Of a stretch of 64,000 bases of DNA, positions 33,776 through 45,060 are shown piece by piece. How positions within the stretch are numbered: position 1 is the first letter of the stretch; every line of letters starts with the position of its first letter. Made by a program: the position numbers and the translations under genes. The notes under the pieces were generated by a model. That model had not been told where the DNA came from. It did no database searches and saw nothing but the letters and a program-made list of their open reading frames with translations. The stretch is from Undaria pinnatifida. Its lineage: Eukaryota; Sar; Phaeophyceae; Laminariales; Alariaceae. The DNA lies in NCBI GenBank assembly GCA_012845835.1, contig JABAKD010000002.1:16763629-16827628 (forward strand), in the 5' to 3' direction.

Positions 33776-34463
33776 AGACTAATAAATAGCTAAAACATAT
33801 GTAAGGAAAAGAAGCAGTAGATAAAAGAATATGTGGGGAAAGGAAATACGGGAAAGGTTGGCAAAATATACCACTGCTTTATGGAGGGATTATTCGACTT
33901 CGTAGATACTACTGCTTTACGGAAGGATCTTCGATTTACATCGGCACGAGATCTACGCCTATTGTCGGAGGGCAAAAGCAAAAATAATAGGATAGTAATA
34001 ATCGACAGTATGCCTGCGATGTTAGTGCGTCTACTGAGTGGGAGCACGGTGCCAAATAGGATTCGGTCCGGGCGCGGGATGAGGGCAGAGGTGTCAGACC
34101 AATTAAGATAGAGGTGTGGTCTATTATTCAGCACCCCGTTTCAAGCATTTCTTCAACCCCATAGCACACGAGAACACAAAAATAGGGCGTGGACTACTAT
34201 CTGTGCTTAATTTCCGCAGTCCAAATAGACGAAAGTCTCCTTGAAAAGGTCGACGCACACACACCCAGATCGACTTACTCCCACCCCAAAAAACTGATGC
34301 CGCCGGGAAAAAAAAACGAAAAGTGCAAGGTTTGCCCTGCAAACAATCCCGTCGCATCGCGCCTATCTAGGCGTACAAAACAAAAAAATATCGCACGACT
34401 AAGAATTCACATCCATGATCCCGTCTACTGGGGTCAATGAGCGGCCTGCCATTACTTCGAAAA
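33776..34463. other. No gene recognised
   Basis: A plus-strand frame at 33833-34111 could be further retroelement debris, since it directly follows the element above, but it has no domain I can name. Confidence 0.3.
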
Positions 34464-34800
34464 GACGCATGCTACGATAGAGGTACACCTTTATTTGCCT
34501 GTTTTGTTTTCTGAATGACGGAGCTCCTTAACACTAATTCGTCGGGGAAAAAATAAAACAATGAGCCATTTTGTAGGCCATTTTTTTGCACGATTCTCTC
34601 GTTCGTTTTGTACCACCTACCTGAGGCGCCGTGGGACTTTTTCATCGTACGAACAACGTAGCAGTTTTTTCTTCTTCTCCGAATCAGTTTTTGGGAGAGA
34701 GAGGTCGTTAGCTCCCGAATTGAGGGGTAGTGTGGTTAGAAAGAAAAAAACGGACGCACCTCTATCATCGTCAGCACGGGTGAAAATGTTTAGCCAAAAA
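34464..34800 (+). mobile_element. MITE-like family member
   Basis: Starts GACGCATGCTACGATAGAGG, contains GACGGAGCTCCTTAAC and CGAATCAGTTTTTGGGAGAG, and ends in a degraded inverted terminus (CACCTCTATCATCGTC). Same orientation as 15090-15348. Confidence 0.65.
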
Positions 34801-35585
34801 GCGCGAGCCGCCTTTTTTTTTTACCGCAATAATTCTGGTGGTCCCAATTCTGCAGTGTTAGTGTTATTTGCCTAGGATAAAGCATGGTAGTCGGGGAAGC
34901 TGGTTTGTGGCCCACGTATGCTTGCAGTTAAACGAGGAGGGAAAAAACACAAAACTGACCCTAACACTGTACTTTAAAATCCATCCCTATATAGGTATAA
35001 AAAAAAAACTCGCCCCGACCGTGGGACTTTAATGTGTTAAAATTAGTATATATATTAATGGGTTTTAAACCGGTTAATAATATTATACCTGGTACCTGGT
35101 AGATACTGTAAACTATTTACTATTAGAATGGAATATGAAGAATATGGCACATGACAATGAACGTCTTGCTCTGTGAAAAAATATTTAATACTTCAACGTC
35201 CATTGTCAAGTAAGTAATTTTTTTCTGGCAATAGAAGCTTGTCCGGAAAAAAAATAAATAATAACACGACCTTTTATTTTTGTTTAAAATTTGGCCGACC
35301 ACGATAAAACTCATACCGTGACAAATTTTCCCCCGGTTTCTATGCTGTATCCTAGATAATAAATCAGATGTCTCGTAAGAAAAGGGCTGCTGCAAAACTC
35401 TATACCATTAGTATTCTTAAAATGTAGCACCTGCCGTTTCGCTTGCCCCAAAAAGTGCAGTGGTGCAGTTAGGTGTAAACGGGTTATTTTGCATAATTGT
35501 ATGCATGTATGAATGCCATGCTTTCGAGCACCAGTCACTGTACGGTGGCAGTAATACCGTTTTGCTTTCTATACGAACCCTAGCC
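34801..35585. other. AT-rich spacer, no gene recognised
   Basis: Includes TACCTGGTACCTGGTAG near 35088 and several A or T runs. No credible exon. Confidence 0.4.
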
Positions 35586-35589
35586 GAGC

Positions 35590-36460
35590 CAGTCAATGAA
35601 ATTTTCGGAGGTTGGGTTCCCAAATTGTGCGGGGCGGTATCGATCCGGGGGAACACCGTTTACGTCCCGGGGTTTTCGGAGGTGTAGATATGTTGAAGGT
35701 TTTCTGACCCGGGGATTGGACCCTATCCTCTCCGGGTGGCGCTGGTTTTACGTACAATCCTCAGCCTATCGGCGATCGGCCGGTGGGGTTAGGGTTTCGA
35801 CAGCACGCGGGCGATGTCGATCCGGGGGAACTCCGTTTTCGTCCCTGGTTTGCCGAACCTGTAGAGAAACGAAAGGATTTCTGAACCTGGGATGAGAACC
35901 TATCCTCCCCGACTGTTACTGGCTCTATGTATGCGTCCCACCTAACCAGCGATCGGCCGGTGGGATTGGGGTTTCCACACCGTTCCAGGCGGCATCGACC
36001 CGGGGGTTTTCTGTTTTCGTTCCGGGCTTGTCGAAGTTGGAACTGTATGGAATATTTCATGTACCGGAGATATAAATATATTCTCCCCAGATGGCGCTAT
36101 GGCTCTACCAGGTATGTGCAAGAACCGGCTAATCAGCAACCAGCTAGTGGCGTTGGGGTTTACAGAGCCGGTGTCCATCCGGTAGAACTCAGTTTTTGTC
36201 GCCGACCTATCGGAGTTGTAGAGACATGAAAGGATTTCTGAACCAGGGATTTGGCCCTATCCTACCCTGGTGGCACTGGCGCCATATACATGCCCCAGTG
36301 ATCAGCCCATGGGATTGGGGTTTCCACACCATGCGGGGCGATATCGACCCGGGAGAACTCGGTCTTCGTCCCCGGGCTGTCGGAGTTATAGACACATGGA
36401 AGGATGTCTGAACCGGAGATGGGGGCCTATCGTCCCCAGGTTCGGCAGAATTGGGGGGTT
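35590..36460. repeat. Tandem array, unit about 180 bp, about five degenerate copies
   Basis: Recurring landmarks: GATCGGCCGGTGGGATTGGG, GGCGATATCGACCCGGG, TTTTCGTCCCCGGG, TGTCGGAGTTGTAGAGAC, AAGGATTTCTGAACC, CCTATCCTCCCCGG. The unit recurs from about 35600 to 36450 with mutations, so the array is old. Frames across it are repeat artefacts. Confidence 0.85.
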
Positions 36461-37315
36461 TGCCCCGAGGGGCAACCCTCGCCGCGCGCCCGCATTGGCC
36501 GACGGCGGGCTGGGGGGGGGGGGCTCGACCAATGGGATTGGGGCTCGGAGAACGCAGGGATTAATAGCGTTTGCGTATTATATAATTTGCTGTATTTTGG
36601 CGCGCTTTTCCTCTTCTGGGGGACGTCAATTCCCTCATTTTTCCGGGGTTCAATGTGGCGAAATGTCTAAATGCTCCCCATCTACACGTGTCCGTTCGTC
36701 CGATCCAACTACTGGAAGATACACTATAAACGAGCTACCAGGCATGCCTACAGCGAAATCAAGACGTACGCAAGTCAGAGAGCAAAGCACCAACAACCAA
36801 TCAAAAAAGGCAGCATGAAATTCGTCGAACTCACAGCTGACGTCCTTAGAATAGTTTTATAATATTATCTCGGCAGACCCGGAACTAGATTACCGAAATT
36901 TCTTTCTTTTGGAATGTCAAACATGTATATATGTGATCTTCCCCGACGTTCCTCCTTCTGCATTCCATGGCGTGTTTTCCCTCTGTCTCGCGCTGGGTTC
37001 AGCACGCCCTCCGGCCGTTGACTCGTTGCCACCCTGCTACTGCACGAGGAGACGCTTCTCCGTGAGAGTTTTTCTTTTGACGCTCTTCTTGCCTGGCTAA
37101 CACACACCAACGACGCCACACACGCCTTCGGAACTTTACAGGCGCGGGAAACGCGAAAAAAACACAAGAAGTGGCGATTACAGTATCGGGGGCACGTATT
37201 CTAACCGTCCGAACTGCTGGGGTACGGGGTGCATCCGGGCTATATGCTATGCAGGGGGATCTTGGAAATGCGAGCATAGCACGATGCATATTGTACTCTA
37301 TATGTGACGCGTGTT
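36461..37315. other. No gene recognised
   Basis: Holds GTCGAACTCACAGCTGACG near 36825, a short block also seen at 54625 and, more diverged, 17535. Otherwise no supported feature. Confidence 0.3.
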
Positions 37316-37569
37316 ACGATAGAGGGTGCACCAATTTTTTTCTAATACTACCCCCCAATTTGGAGAGCTTAAGACCTCTCCCAAAACGTGATTGTGGAAA
37401 ATAATAAAATAAAATTGCCAGACCGGATGAAAAAACCCCATGGCCTACGTACACAACAAGAATCATGCAACAAAAAAGTGGTCTATTTCCGACGAATTTG
37501 GGTTAAGGAGCCCCGTCATTCAGACAAAAAAAAAACCAAAAAATGCTACCACTGTCGTAGCATGCGTCC
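37316..37569 (-). mobile_element. MITE-like family member with both termini
   Basis: Starts GACGCGTGTTACGATAGAG and ends GTCGTAGCATGCGTC, giving inverted termini of about 30 bp. The interior has GGGTTAAGGAGCCCCGTC, the family marker in reverse. Flanks (ATGT and CGGT) do not form a clear duplication. Confidence 0.75.
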
Positions 37570-37809
37570 GGTACTACGGTGCATTGTTATTATAATAGTC
37601 GCACCCCGCTGCGACCCGAGTAGACGTTGGATAAGGCCGTACCTCACATGTAAAGGGTTTTGGTTGCTATACCTGATGTCCAAACGAAAATTTCCTTTCG
37701 GGACTTCTGAGGGAAAACGGGTAGAGTATTTGAAGGCGGATGGTACATTTTCCTTAGATACGAGCTGTTTACGCACTCAGGTTGGCTAAGGGGTATCTCA
37801 TGAGCGGCC

Positions 37810-38375
37810 CAATCAACCTAGAGTCTTTTTACCGAGCACAGCATCCAAGTCGGCCGAATCACAACCCTAGAGCCTTCGCAAGCCACGGCATCCAAGCACA
37901 GGTGACCTTAAGGTAGCGTTCGGGGTAGGGTTAGGGTTCTGATCGGGTGGTTGGCGTTAGGCGGCACGGCCAAACCCCCGAAAATATATACTACTATCAA
38001 ACTTGAAATGGGGCTCGGGAAAACAGGACGATTTCAGCATCAGCCACACGAATCAATGCGGGCTGCCAGATTAGAGAGCCCTTCGGGGTACACAATCAAC
38101 CTAGAGTCTTTTTACCGAGCACAGCATCCAAGTCGGCCGAATCACAACCCTAGAGCCTTCGCAAGCCACGGCATCCAAGCACAGGTGACCTTAAGGTAGC
38201 GTTCGGGGTAGGGTTAGGGTTCTGATCGGGTGGTTGGCGTTAGGCGGCACGGCCAAACCCCCGAAAATATATACTACTATCAAACTTGAAATGGGGCTCG
38301 GGAAAACAGGACGATTTCAGCATCAGCCACACGAATCAATGCGGGCTGCCAGATTAGAGAGCCCTTCGGGGTACA
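37810..38375. repeat. Tandem duplication, two near-identical copies of 283 bp
   Basis: 37810-38092 and 38093-38375 match almost base for base (CAATCAACCTAGAGTC to CCCTTCGGGGTACA). Each unit holds GGGGTAGGGTTAGGGTTC, a two-unit TTAGGG-like stretch too short to be a telomere. Confidence 0.95.
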
Positions 38376-38385
38376 CAACCTCTTG

Positions 38386-38922
38386 TTAAGCGACACCCGT
38401 GGGGCACCCACGTCCGTCCCTGATCAAGCCCGGAGTAATCCGTGTTTGGTGACGGCGGACTGACTGGCGGGTGCTGCTGGAGAGCATATGGATAGCGTAT
38501 ATTTTGTTGTATTCGAGGCTCATAACCTGTTGCTGGTGGGCGTTTTTTACCACCGGGTATTCCCATGGCAGAGAGCGCCTGTGTGACCGAAACTTCCACA
38601 ATTTCGCTTGATAATTCCGGGTTGCCTTGTTGCGGCCGTCGTTGACATGTCCTAGTAACTACGCCATACAAAACTACTTGCTGTAAGCCCTGTCGACGAC
38701 GCCGAATTCGACAATCTTGCGACGTCGGGATGTCTACTGGTTGAGATGTGCTTCTTTCTCTTTTGCTGAGGATGGGTGATGTTCTGGCGCCAAGGTAAAC
38801 TGTGATGCGTGGAGACTATCTGGATCAGTGGCACCGCGGAGGATGTCTTTGTATGGATGTTTTGGGCGCTTGCTAGATGCCGTGGAGGAGACACCAGGTT
38901 TAACGCCTTCGAAAATTAGCAA
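38386..38922 (-). pseudogene. Degenerate coding remnant, unidentified
   Basis: Two minus-strand frames (38922-38734 and 38601-38386) have coding-like composition (KRPKHPYKDILRG, TLAPEHHPSS; RSLPWEYPVVKN, MSLEYNKIYAIH) but are separated by stops and shifts. Their closeness to repeats suggests a dead mobile-element protein; the family is not recognised. Confidence 0.3.
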
Positions 38923-39019
38923 TGGAGTTGAGAGGTCAAGCCGGGTGGCGGTGGGCCCGGTGTACGATCAAGTGTCGCACTGGCGGTTGCGACACCTCGA
39001 CGGAGACTGGGTGGCAGGG

Positions 39020-39650
39020 GTGCCAGAATGCAGTGCAGGGGATGAGCTTCCGCGTCAGCAGCGAGCGAAGAGCGGAAAGGATGGATCTGTGCAGGAGGGG
39101 GGTGTTTCCGGAATGCCCACTTGGCATTGACTCTCGCACGCGTCAGGCTCGGGAAGGTGGTTGCGGTGACCGGACGCCAAGGAAGAACGGATAATTCGGT
39201 TATACTACCGGAATGCCCAATTTTCGCCCACGCTCACATGCGTCGGGCGTCAGGCCAGGGTTTTTTTCGCTACGACGTGGCGCTGAGGGAAAACGGAGGA
39301 TCAGTAATATTGCCGGACTGCCCGCTTGGTGCCGACGCTCACATGCGTCTGGCTAAGGGGGTGTTGCAGCGGCGCCGCTTCACAAGGAAGAACAGAGGAT
39401 ATGATACAATGGAAGGATTATACATTGTTACCGGGTCATGACCGGGATGCCCGCAGGAGCACACGCTCTCGGCCGCCGAGGGTGGGGGGAGGTGTTGCAG
39501 CGCCGGGGCGTCGGGAAGGGACTGGGGATCCGTTGTATGGAAGGCGTACAGTTTGTTGCCGGGCCGTGACCGAGATTCCCGCTTTACACCGACGGTAGTT
39601 GTGCGTCGGGCAGGGGGGATGTTGTAGCGCCGTGGTTCAAGGGGTCAACT
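39020..39650. repeat. Degenerate tandem array, unit about 100-130 bp
   Basis: Repeated GGAATGCCC or GGACTGCCC, then GACGCTCACATGCGTC-GG, then GGTGTTGCAGCGCCG, GGAAGAACGGA and TTGTTACCGGG. Four to five copies are identifiable despite heavy divergence. Confidence 0.6.
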
Positions 39651-39959
39651 AAGAAAAGCGTGGCGACTGCCCGGACCAGTGTGATGCGAGGGGCCTGTCT
39701 GTATGGGTCAGGATCTAGCTGTCGAGAAGCTCATTGTCGCAACAGGAAAGGAGGAGCGCCCCAGGCGAGGGAGGTTATCCATTGCGTGTGGACAACCGTG
39801 TGCGACGAAAGCATGCACGAAGGAACCACGGATTTCACGCGCGCGGAGATATTTCGTCGCGAAGATGATGAATAAACGTGCCCGCGTCCTCTAAAGAAGG
39901 GGTACTCGGGCACGGGATTGTGAAACGACGCGCGCTAGTGTCACAGGAAAACGGACCAG

Positions 39960-40010
39960 GAAAGCCTGGCGTGCACGAGTTCGAATCCCGGCATCATCGG
40001 TAAAAATAAA
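39960..40010 (+). repeat. tRNA B-box-like sequence (SINE tail fragment)
   Basis: GAGTTCGAATCCCGGC matches the Pol III B-box consensus, followed by ATCATCGGTAAAAATAAAA. The T-stem does not pair and no matching A box or acceptor stem is present, so this is not called as a tRNA gene. Confidence 0.35.
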
Positions 40011-40134
40011 AGGCCTCATAGGTTCTTGTATCTCTAGAGACTTGTTAAGCGGCGAGGGGAGAGCCCCGGAGATCCCAGCTACGAAGTCGACGAGATTCAA
40101 TCGACGAACTCGGAAACATACATCTTGTTGGCTA

Positions 40135-40200
40135 TATAGCACTACCCACTGAGCTACCTAGCCACGTGACTTAAGTAGCTCAGTGGGTAGTGCTAGTTAA
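40135..40200. repeat. Head-to-head pair of tRNA D-arm-like sequences (inverted repeat)
   Basis: GTAGCTCAGTGGGTAGTGCTA reads rightward from about 40176 and, on the other strand, leftward from about 40160, around a short centre with CACGTGAC. Both carry a perfect tRNA A-box-type motif. Anticodon and acceptor stems are lacking, so these look like two divergent tRNA-derived SINE heads, not tRNA genes. Confidence 0.6.
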
Positions 40201-40566
40201 CCAAAACCCGAGCGTCGGAGAAAGACAATTTCGATATGCGCGCAGAGCAGCTTGAAGGAAGAAGTGCCGAGCAAAGCACCCGGTTCTAACTTTGCGGCGC
40301 TTACTAACGGCATACACTGGCGGCCGTCGTCGACATGGTGTTCTCCCGGCAATATGGGCGGCAGCGTACACCGTATCAACAAGGTAGCAGCCGGTAACGA
40401 CACTAACAATCGTGGTTCGTAAGGTCTGCATCAAACTCGGCGTCAATCCACACGACACGGACAACGTTTCGCGATAGCAGTCCAGTAGACTAACACAATA
40501 CGTGTTAAACACGTACACCATAACACCCCCCCAAGTATATAAAAAGCAATACTTTACATGTCATAT

Positions 40567-40712
40567 GCGGAACAAACGTACTGACCTCCCAAACGCTGGA
40601 GGTGTCTCTATTAGGAGTAGGAGCGGTGCTCTGTCTCGATAGGGATGTGTGGTCAATGGTCAAATTTCCAATGCAATCAACGATGGAGTACGCCCCTCCC
40701 CCGCCCCCCACC
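40567..40712 (+). mobile_element. 3' end of a poly(C)-tailed non-LTR retrotransposon
   Basis: ATATGCGGAACAAACG, CTGGAGGTGTCTCTATTAGG, GGAGCGGTGCTCTGTCTCG and GATGGAGTACGCCCC parallel the 3' end of the longer minus-strand copy at 62556-63430. The coding frame is broken by a stop, and the copy ends in a C-rich run. Confidence 0.65.
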
Positions 40713-41192
40713 AAGTCGTCCAAGACGACATTCTCCGGGCCTGTCGGGCGTATTGAGGGTTCTAGCCATCGGTCCGGGCGCAGTCGGGCGGATTACTCGC
40801 CGGTCCCCACGCATTCAGAACTGAATGACGTTCACGACCTAAATGTGATGATATCCATGAGCCCGGTTATTGTGGTTAAAGCGTAACACCGGTCGCTGAT
40901 GTAAACATAAACCAGATCCTGGTTAAGTGGGGGACTCCCTTCATGTTTTGGTATTGATTGGTGGAAAATCTTGCCGCATGTCGCGTTTGTTTCTTTCATA
41001 TCACCGTTATCGCTTTTCCTCGATCCTGCCAATCGATCGGTACTTATACCGGTACCTACATACGCAATTGCGCCTCGTGCAAGATATGTAGCCTATACGT
41101 AATATAGCACACAATATAAGCAAACCTACAATACATATAATATAAAATATATTCATATAGGATACCTGTTTGCTAACTAGGCAAACCTAACA
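40713..41192. other. No gene recognised
   Basis: Becomes very AT-rich at 41090-41160. No exon seen. Confidence 0.4.
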
Positions 41193-41219
41193 GGGAATAC
41201 ACACGTTGTGTGTATTCCC
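41193..41219. repeat. Perfect hairpin
   Basis: GGGAATACACAC and its exact inverse GTGTGTATTCCC separated by GTT: 12-bp arms, 3-nt loop. Confidence 0.9.
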
Positions 41220-41279
41220 AAGCAATCTCATAAAAAACGCCGGCTGTGAGTACGACCGTATCGGTCCACTCTCGGCTTG

Positions 41280-41905
41280 GCTTCGAAGCTGTGCGCTGCA
41301 TCATCATCCCAGCTGCTACTGTAAAACAGAACTTGCTGGCTTGGGCCCTGCACCCTCCACCACCCACGCAGTACCGAGAACGGTTACACCGTACTGTGTG
41401 AGTAGCCGCTGAAACCCGAAAAAAAGAAAAGCGAAGCATTACTCGCGCGCTACATCACCATTGTAGATGCTGCTAAAACAAGCCACTGCAGACGTGGGGC
41501 CTGTGTGATCAACCACTCAAGCATCATCCATCAATGTAACGGCGCGGAGAACGGTTACCTCGCGCTATGAAAACGTCCGCCCAATACCATAATTAGGGGT
41601 AAAAAATATTCGAGCGCCACCTCGTCATCGCAGCTGCTGCTTATAAACGATATGCTGGCTTGGGCCCGGCATCCTCTTTTACCCACTCAGCTCGGAGAAA
41701 ATTTTCACCGCGCTGTGTGAATACCCTCCCAACACCGCAAAAATAGCAAAATAGACAGTCGCGTGCTTCACCATCATCGCAGATGCTACTAAAACAATAT
41801 CTGTCGGCTCGGGCCCTGAATCATCCATCCCTCTAGCATCGTCCATCACTCAAGCAGCACGGAGAAATGTTACACCGCGCCGTGAAGGTACCCGCCCAAT
41901 GGCAA
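41280..41905. repeat. Degenerate tandem array, unit about 150 bp, four copies
   Basis: Units share CACCATCATCGCAGATGCT, ACTAAAACA, GGCTTGGGCCCTG, ATCCACCACTCA, CGGAGAACGGTTACACCG and CGCTGTGTGAATACCCGCCC. A diverged relative occurs at 52975-53080. Confidence 0.65.
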
Positions 41906-42184
41906 ACTTGAAAAACAATAACAACAACAGCCCCAGCCAAAACCGAACTTAAAACGCAAAAAAAAGTATAGCACAGCCTAAAACCTAAAATAAAATGCCC
42001 GACGAGGAAGACGACGTAGATCTTGCCCGTCGACCCTGTTGCCTCCTTCGACGGCGAAAGGACACGCACGAGCGAGGCCTACCGCGACATCTATCTTGCC
42101 TCCCGCCATGGGCTGGGTACCACTATCCATGGGCTACGCACAAACATTCAGTACAAGCAGAAAAGAAAGAAGCAAAATATTAGG
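41906..42184 (+). other. Weak open frames of undecided status
   Basis: The frame at 42023-42259 includes PVDPVASFDGERTRTSEAYR and the frame at 41995-42183 starts MPDEEDDVDLARR. They overlap in different frames, no splice borders are convincing and no family is recognised. Confidence 0.2.
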
Positions 42185-42310
42185 GGTGTTCACGGGTCTG
42201 GTCGCTTCCTGCGGGTCGAGTCGAGTCGGGTCGGGTCGGGTCGGGTCGGACCAGGGTGATCCGACCCGACCCGTAAAGTTTGAAAACCTCCTGGCCCGAA
42301 CCCTTGTGCG
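42184..42310. repeat. GGGTC-repeat element, copy 1
   Basis: GGGTGTTCACGGGTC, several GGGTC units, then the inverse GACCCGACCC, then AAACCTCCTGGCCCGA. Copy 2 at 53495-53600 has the same order (CACGGGTC, GGGTC units, CAGGGTGAT, CCCGACCC, AAACCTCTTGACCCGA). Confidence 0.7.
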
Positions 42311-42489
42311 GGATGTATTTTTTCCGGAGAAAATGGGGTTGAAAACAATACATCCAAGCCTTCCGAGTAGCGGCGTCAACGGGGACACAGAAAAATGGCA
42401 TCAGCGTCGATAGTACCGAGCGAGCCGTGAACCCAGCCACAGGGGCATCTCGGCTCCCTGATACACGCGCAATCCGACAATTTGGTGAG

Positions 42490-42960
42490 TTGGGACCACC
42501 ACAACAAATCCCTTCCGTGCCCTCCTCCCTCCCCCCTCTCCTTCCCTTCTCCTTCCTCTCCCTCCCTTTCCCCCCGTCCCTACCCCCCATCCCCTCTCCT
42601 CCTCCTCCTCCTCCTTTCTTCCTTCTCTCTCTGTCCCCCTTATCCCCCTTCCCCCTCTTCGTCCCTTCCCCCCCCCCCCTCCCCCCCCCCCCCCTCCCCC
42701 ATCCTCCTTCCCTCCTTCCCCTTCTCCCTTTGCCTCCCCTCCTCCTTCCCTCTCCCCCCCCCCCCTCCCCCCCCCCTTCCCTTCCCCCTGAGTTCACGCA
42801 CGCCTTACGGTACCGCGTTCTCGTCAGCACCGGCTACCGATTGCCCTCATTAATCCCCCTCTCCCCCCCTCCTTCCCCTCCCCTCCCTCTCCCCCCTCTC
42901 CTTCCTGAGTTCACGCAGTTCTTTCGATACCACACTGTTATCACCACTGACTACTCTCGA
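42490..42960. repeat. Polypyrimidine (CCT/CCCTT) tract with two internal GAGTTCACGCA units
   Basis: Long C/T runs interrupted by two related segments: GAGTTCACGCACGCCTTACGG (about 42789) and GAGTTCACGCAGTTCTTTCG (about 42907), each followed by TACC..GTTNTC..CACCGNCTAC. The Pro-rich frames produced are not called coding. Confidence 0.75.
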
Positions 42961-43914
42961 TTTTTCCGTTTGTTTATCACGGGGACCAACGCCATTGCTG
43001 CTGTGTTCCAAACACCCGGGTGCTTTCTTTATACGCCGATGCAATGTCCTGGACAAAAACCCTATCCTACAAGACCCTATATCACAGGATCCGAGAGAAA
43101 TCTTCATCTTCGCTTTAATTTTCTTCGGTCAACCACTTCGTTTCTCCCCCCCCCACGCCCACCCCCACCCGTATGTATCCCACAACAGCACCACCTGCTG
43201 TGAGGACTGTAGGAGCTTATCTATCACTCGACCCACCGGACAATACTTCTTTTTATTTTTGCGTACACCACGAACACGTCGCCACAATAGCAACAGTTGT
43301 GAGGTTGCCGCGGTGAGCGCCTATTTTCAGTCGATTCACAATATTCTACACGATGACCATCGGTGCTGCTCGAGCTCGACGTCTCGTAAAAGACTCTGCG
43401 CTAGCCTCTGAAGGCCGTCTTCGGTTGGTCATCTGAGCGCGCGCGCTCATCGCATCTTGACACCGTCTATCGATATGACCCTTGTGCGCTTCAACACGAT
43501 CCACCCACACCAACAACGCCTCCTTCTAATCCTCCTCCGATGCCTTGTTCCCTTCTTATCACGCAACCTTCGCCCCCGTCCGTTCCGAAAAAAAACGCGG
43601 GATCGGCCCGCTTGTGACAGCGGGGGGGGGGGGGAGGGAGGGGGGGGAGTAACGTAATGCATGGCTGTATTCCTAAGGATTATGGACCCCGGGGGGGGGG
43701 CGGGGGATATCATGCATCCGCTTTTCCGTGGTCCGCGACTTCGAACCACGCGAGCGCCGGACGATGAGAACAATTCCGTCCTGAGGTGTTATCTGCGTGG
43801 TCACTTCGGCAATAGCATCTTGGATACTACAATAAAGCGCTGCCGTTTGGTTTAGGTTAGCTGTTAGCTCTGGTATAAACAAAACAGGGTGGCGGCAGCA
43901 GTGGTGTTGATCGT
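42961..43914. other. No gene recognised
   Basis: Short frames only, with a G run at 43622-43650. 43700-43790 resembles part of the antisense frame discussed below but gives no domain. Confidence 0.3.
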
Positions 43915-44005
43915 GTTGTTGTTGTTGTTGTTGTGGTGGTGGTGGTGGTGGTGGTGGTGGTGGTGGTGGTGGTGGTGGTGGTGGTGGTGGTGGTGGCAGC
44001 GGTGG
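43915..44005. repeat. (TGG)n / (GTG)n microsatellite
   Basis: About 25 near-perfect TGG units preceded by TTG units. In the plus frame it encodes a poly-Val run. Confidence 0.95.
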
Positions 44006-44015
44006 CGGTGGTGTT

Positions 44016-44943
44016 TTACCCTCCCCAGTGTGATAGGCCGCCGGCAGCGGCGGCGGTGGTAGCGATGGTGGTGGTGGCGCTTTTAGCCATACGGCGAGCG
44101 GCGGCAACCGCGGAGCTAATCCAGGGAAGACCAGGCGCATCCTCCATTACGGTTGCGCACTCCACCTCAAGTTTCTGGAATGACGGTGTTGGCGGGGGGG
44201 GGACGGTTTTGCTCGCCCCGACCACTCCGCTAGCCCCGCACGCTCCGCGCGCTCGTGACTTGTACGCGTACTTGCGAAGCGAGAGGGGGAGCGGGCTGCC
44301 AGTGCTCGAGCTAAAACTACTCTCCGCCGAGGATGCACAGCAGCTCGACGGCAACCACGCGTTAGCGTTAAGGTCGTGGTATCTCTGCGAGAGTCCCGCC
44401 TGTGCTTCGTCAACGGGGGTACCGCCTACCCGCGTCGAGCTCGAGAAGCTGCTGGTGGAGTCTTCTGCGCTGAGTGAAGAGTGCTCGTCGCCTCCGGCGG
44501 CTCCCCCGCTAGACCCTGAAGATTGTTCGTGCCAGATAGACAACGGCGGCGGTGTCGGCGGCATACCTGACGCATTGCCACCGTCGGCGCCGCTTGCGTG
44601 GCGCGCGATAGGCGGGGAGCGGTCGCTGCTTTCTATCCGGTGGTGGCTGTAATGGTCGCTGTCGCTAATTACCGCCTGGTTGGCTCCGCGGTAGAGGCAA
44701 GAGGAGGCCCACCCGGGCATGGACTGGCAGAGCCGCCCGTATGGGTTCCCGGGGAGGATTTCGTGCTGCTCCCGGCCCTGGCGCGGGCTGTAGAGGTTTT
44801 GGTCGCTGGAGACGCTCTGCTGAGGGAGGGAGAAGGGCGCCGCGGGTGTTGGGAGTTGAACAACCAAGCAAGACGGACTAGGGTTAGGAATTGACTGTGG
44901 AGGTTCGGCTGGCGAAGGCGTTGCGGGTGAGGGTGTTGGGGGT
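44016..44943 (-). CDS. Candidate exon of a Ser/Pro-rich protein (overlapped by an antisense frame)
   Basis: The minus strand is open for about 300 codons from just after a TGA near 44945 to a stop near 44016. It starts with a Pro/Ser-rich repeat (SPPTPSPATPSPAEPP) and is rich in Ser, Gly and Ala, as in disordered proteins. There is no in-frame ATG near its start, so it would be an internal or last exon. The plus strand is also open over 43933-44652 (239 codons after the poly-Val microsatellite), so GC-rich composition alone may keep both frames open. No domain is recognised on either strand. Confidence 0.3.
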
Positions 44944-45060
44944 GATCAAGGGGTTTAGGGGTGGGCGGTGACCGCTGTAGATGTTCGGGCGATGAAGGCG
45001 TTGCGGGTGCGGGTGTTGGGGTTGACCCATAAAAGCAACGTATGGGGGCTAGGGCTAGGA
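44880..45060. repeat. Tandem pair of about 105-bp G-rich units
   Basis: GTTCGGCTGGCGAAGGCGTT, GCGGGTGAGGGTGTTGGGG is followed by a second copy GTTCGGGCGATGAAGGCGTT, GCGGGTGCGGGTGTTGGGG. Confidence 0.7.

Noticed and set aside
37920-37945. Telomere repeat
   Set aside because: Only two TTAGGG-like units inside a larger tandem unit; far too short.
39930-40005. tRNA gene
   Set aside because: B box is good, but T, anticodon and acceptor stems do not pair and there is no A box at the right distance.
42180-43203. Pro/Leu-rich plus frame and Gly/Arg-rich minus frame
   Set aside because: Driven by the C/T tract at 42490-42910; composition explains the lack of stops.
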